A stretch of DNA of 33,104 nucleotides from NCBI RefSeq assembly GCF_019649055.1, contig NW_026570596.1, forward strand, positions 1 through 33,104. The letters run 5' to 3'. How positions within the stretch are numbered: the first letter of the stretch is position 1; every line of letters begins with the position of its first letter. The translations under genes and the position numbers were made by a program. Under the pieces are notes generated by a model that had not been told where the DNA came from, did not search any database, and saw only the letters and a program-made list of their open reading frames with translations. This DNA comes from Paramacrobiotus metropolitanus (taxonomy: Eukaryota; Tardigrada; Eutardigrada; Parachela; Macrobiotidae). Below are positions 30,175-33,104 of the stretch, in pieces.

Positions 30175-32277
30175 TAATAATTACCACCCAGCAGACTTAT
30201 TGAAAGGTCAGTTGAATGATTTAACTGAAGCTAAATTCACCGGAACCCGACACACAACAAGGAACGTTTCATAAGTCGAGAGATCTGACAGCGATACTCT
30301 GAAGGGTCGCCTGTGCAGTGATTTTATGATAAAATATTAAAATTAATAATATTTGTGTCTACATAATTTTATCCAAGATTTACGTAATCGTTGTCCAAGA
30401 TTTGCAGTAACGGGTAATGTTGACAGGATGTTCAAGTTTAACAAACGGAAGGCCGTTCTCGGATAGCTGGCGCTGGTGTAGGGAAAGACCGTGGTCACTT
30501 TACTGGACTCGTACAAGTCTATGACCAATTTTCAACAAGGCACCGATAAAGTTGTTTTCTTTGTTCGTCCATTCTGAACTGCGGGAAGATCAACAACCAA
30601 ATCTTGTAATCTGTGCCATCAAGGCGCTAGTATCTGTACAGGCAAACGGGTACCTGGAGTACCCTACACATTAAATAAACGTAAAGAAGTGCCGCATCGT
30701 ATTTGCTAGCTGCACAGTGCATCGTTTCTGATGTGCAGTCAATTAAGTAAGTATATGGGTTGCTCATGTGCGGTAGACTGACGAGTCTCAGAAAATCACA
30801 TATTTGGACCAATTCACAGCTGACTAACGATTAAAGCCCTGAAATTCAGCGATTTGTCTACGAGTCAGGCGAATTGACCATTAGGAATTGGCGTAGTCCC
30901 ACGGACGTCCATCTCAGTAGTCACACGAGTGCAGCAGTGAGCAGAAAAAACGCCAGTCTGAGGGGGAAGTCTACGACAGCAACGATCGTTGGGACTTGAT
31001 AACTAACCGAATAGTAGCGCGAAACGAAAAGTTGGGTTTAAATCAGGGTTCATCAGGCTTACATCTACGCTCCATCATTCAGGTTCACTAACTATGCCGT
31101 TGCATGCAGTCAAGGTTTTACGGGTTGGTTTCATCGTCGGTTTTTTTGCAACAAATTTCGACACCTTTCTAGTAGGAAGTAGTACAAGTTTAGTGGAGAA
31201 AACTAAGGTCAGGTTCTTTGCATTGCTTGTCGAAGGATAAGAAAAGAATTAGTTGTACAAAATGCTGTGTTTCAAAAACTCAAAGTATCTACATTCAGAA
31301 AATAATGGAACTCAGAACCTCACAAAGGTATTCGCGCACAGTGCTCTTCCGACTCACCGGGGCCATTCGCATCAACCTAAAATATACCATCACAGCTTGC
31401 CAAATGTAGGTTTTGTAAGCATTATTATCGTAACGGCCGGGAGAAATAATGGCAAAAGTTTGCTAATCGTTACCTGTACGTCATCTGCAGCAGGGTGTAA
31501 TTATCACGTACCTTGCGCCTGCTTCAGTGCTGAAATCTCTTTATAGCGATGGCAAAAAAAATAAGTTGTTTCTTATGACATTTTCCTTTATTGGTTTTTC
31601 CCAAATCTAGAAAAACGGCGTTAATAGGATGTGGCTTCCGGTTTTGTCCTGACACGTTCAGAGTGCGCACCACGTTATGCTATTCCACTCCAATAACTTT
31701 ATATTTTTTTTGCAGCCGGAATGCTGTATGCACCGCTCTATGTACATGCATACGGAATCGGTTGACCGCTTCTGCTTATGAGTTACGTAATACTGCGGCC
31801 GTCATACAACCCCAGTTTGTGTAACACTTTCCTAATAGGAAAACGCACCAAACTGGGTACTGGCAGACCGGAGCGCAGGCTCATCATGGTAGTGGCTGGA
31901 GACTTGACTGCCGGCTTATTTTTAGGGAAACATCAGTACCACTGATGATGCCCACAATTTCGACAGAAAATACGCCACAAAGGAATTTCGGCAAAGACGT
32001 CGTTTAGGTATTGGTATTATATAACTAGGGAACAACCTTCACTGCGCTCCGGACAATTTCACCAGTTAAGCAAATAATAAACTGCATCCAGTGCGTTGAT
32101 AAAGAAATATTTAAAATCGCATGATTCGCTTCACACAGTACGTTGTTTGAAATGCAGAGTTAACCGAACGTCTATATGCAGGACTCGAAAACTTCCTATC
32201 AAAAGCAACAGGGCAGTGCCGTGTTATTCAAAAGTTTTAAGAAGTCGGAAAAGAGCGTAACGTGGTGTCGCGGTGGT

Positions 32278-32835
32278 CTAGGTAGCTTTTTCTGAAAGAA
32301 ATATTCACTACCGCGGCAGTTTTACATCTTACAGTGAAAATCAAAGGATTCAGACCAACTTACCATAATTCCAGTCCACTAGTTCATAAACTGGTGGGTG
32401 TCGAATCTGTAGTAGTGAATTCTTATTTTTCCCTTTTCTGGTACCTCTGTCCCAGGCCATCCGCAAATGGACGATTACTTTCTTGGGCTCAGAAAACGTG
32501 AAATTCGGGTGCTCGTGTGGAATCAAATAACAAAATTCCACATCGTTAGGCCTTTTACCAGGTTGCGAGGCCTGTTTCTGGTAGAGCGCCCCTTCCCGCC
32601 AGGTTTTTTCCCAAAGAGCTCCACTTCATCGCATAACCGGTAAAGATATTCTTGTAATTTTTCCGTGTCACACGATTCTTTTCTCTGTTTCACGGTAATC
32701 TGAACGAAGGTAACTTTTCCACCGTTATTGAGATTTACGTAAATAGCATCGAACGCTGGCTGATATTCCGATTCCGGAAATATCCAGAATTCGGTTTTCC
32801 TCTGTTTGTTCTTGAGGTTCCGTTTGTTATCTTCG
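32278..32835 (-). pseudogene. Frameshifted exon of a possible Crinkler/RHS-type nuclease-like protein
   Basis: Minus-strand exon about 32835-32364, opening after an acceptor-like AACCTTAAATAG and ending at a strong GTAAGT donor (32363). A 14-base terminal exon (32291-32278, stop TAG) after TTTCTTTCAG would complete it. The first frame reads FWIFPESEYQPAFDAIYVN and KVTFVQITVKQRKE; the second reads VEFCYLIPHEHPNFTF. Asp (codon 32748-32750), then Q-I-T (32694-32702) about 16 residues on, then a Lys, and later a hydrophobic strand ending I-P resemble the restriction-endonuclease-like fold of Crinkler and RHS proteins. That is a pattern match only. The reading frame changes near a run of six T (plus strand 32604-32609), so this copy is probably inactive or has a sequencing indel. 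Any earlier exons lie outside the window or were not found. Confidence 0.4.
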
Positions 32836-33104
32836 CTATTTAAGGTTGGGAAACGAAACTCAGATGATTATTGCACCGCCAAGTTGGGAGTCCTAGTTAT
32901 GGGAATATTGGGATCCTTTATAGGCTTTGATGCTAAACGTAGTCGAGCGTGTCACATCGTCCCCAGTTGATATTCCGGCGAGTTATAGCGAAGATAAACC
33001 GTTCAAAATAATTCCCATGGAACGCTGCACGTTTGTTGAACACAGTTTTATTCCATTCTTTTTAACAGCTTCTGGTTTCCATCTGGTTAAATTTGTTTAT
33101 TATA
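32836..33104. other. Window-end sequence
   Basis: No exon could be supported. It would be the upstream intron or flank of the minus-strand exon at 32364-32835. Confidence 0.3.

Larger units (their letters stand above)
27900..32277. other. Largely non-coding, AT-rich region
   Basis: Contains a possible minus-strand coding fragment at 28430-28664, a 20-bp tandem duplication at 29541-29579 (ACTTCTTGCATAAAA-ACATG, second copy one A shorter) and the 31-bp minisatellite at 30004-30174. Elsewhere only short, unsupported open frames occur. Confidence 0.35.

Overview
This is eukaryotic nuclear DNA. Coding blocks only make sense as exons joined across GT-AG introns with matching phases, AATAAA signals follow the gene ends, and much of the rest is decayed transposon or AT-rich non-coding sequence. 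Two genes share an unusual layout: two Tudor/SH3-like strand-rich modules followed by an F-box and a family-specific C-terminus. From memory I associate expanded families of this type with tardigrades (Hypsibius/Ramazzottius-like), but I could not check this.

Layout. 1-857: T-rich repeats and a strong palindrome. 858-13523 (+): first Tudor-like/F-box gene. Its 5' exons (858-1068, 3400-3653) and 3' exons (12261-13169, 13338-13523) are phase-compatible but lie 8.6 kb apart. That gap holds a candidate foldback-type element (3831-11714) with long inverted termini built of ~37-bp palindromic units and a near-perfect 9-10-bp target duplication. Inside it are a 454-bp palindromic element, a GC-rich gag/protease relic of an LTR retroelement, a LINE 3' tail, a 206-bp MITE-like element and two 21-bp-period arrays that encode heptads. 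14134-14998 (-): a frameshifted coding relic. 15506-18027 (+): the second, apparently intact Tudor-like/F-box gene (about 539 aa), with a TATA box and an intronic repeat element. 18957-21107 (+): a three-exon gene for a 363-aa multi-pass membrane protein that I do not recognise. 21108-32277: mostly AT-rich non-coding DNA with degenerate repeats, hairpins and a 31-bp minisatellite. 32278-32835 (-): a frameshifted exon of a possible Crinkler/RHS-type nuclease-like protein, continuing beyond the window or truncated.

Function. The two F-box genes are tandem paralogues and probably encode substrate adaptors of SCF ubiquitin ligases. Their N-terminal Tudor-like modules would supply a recognition surface; this is inference from domain order. 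The membrane protein shows no evident functional link to them. The repeats explain how the first F-box gene came to be stretched or split. All exon models here are by eye, from splice consensus, phase and paralogue alignment; no transcript or database evidence was available.
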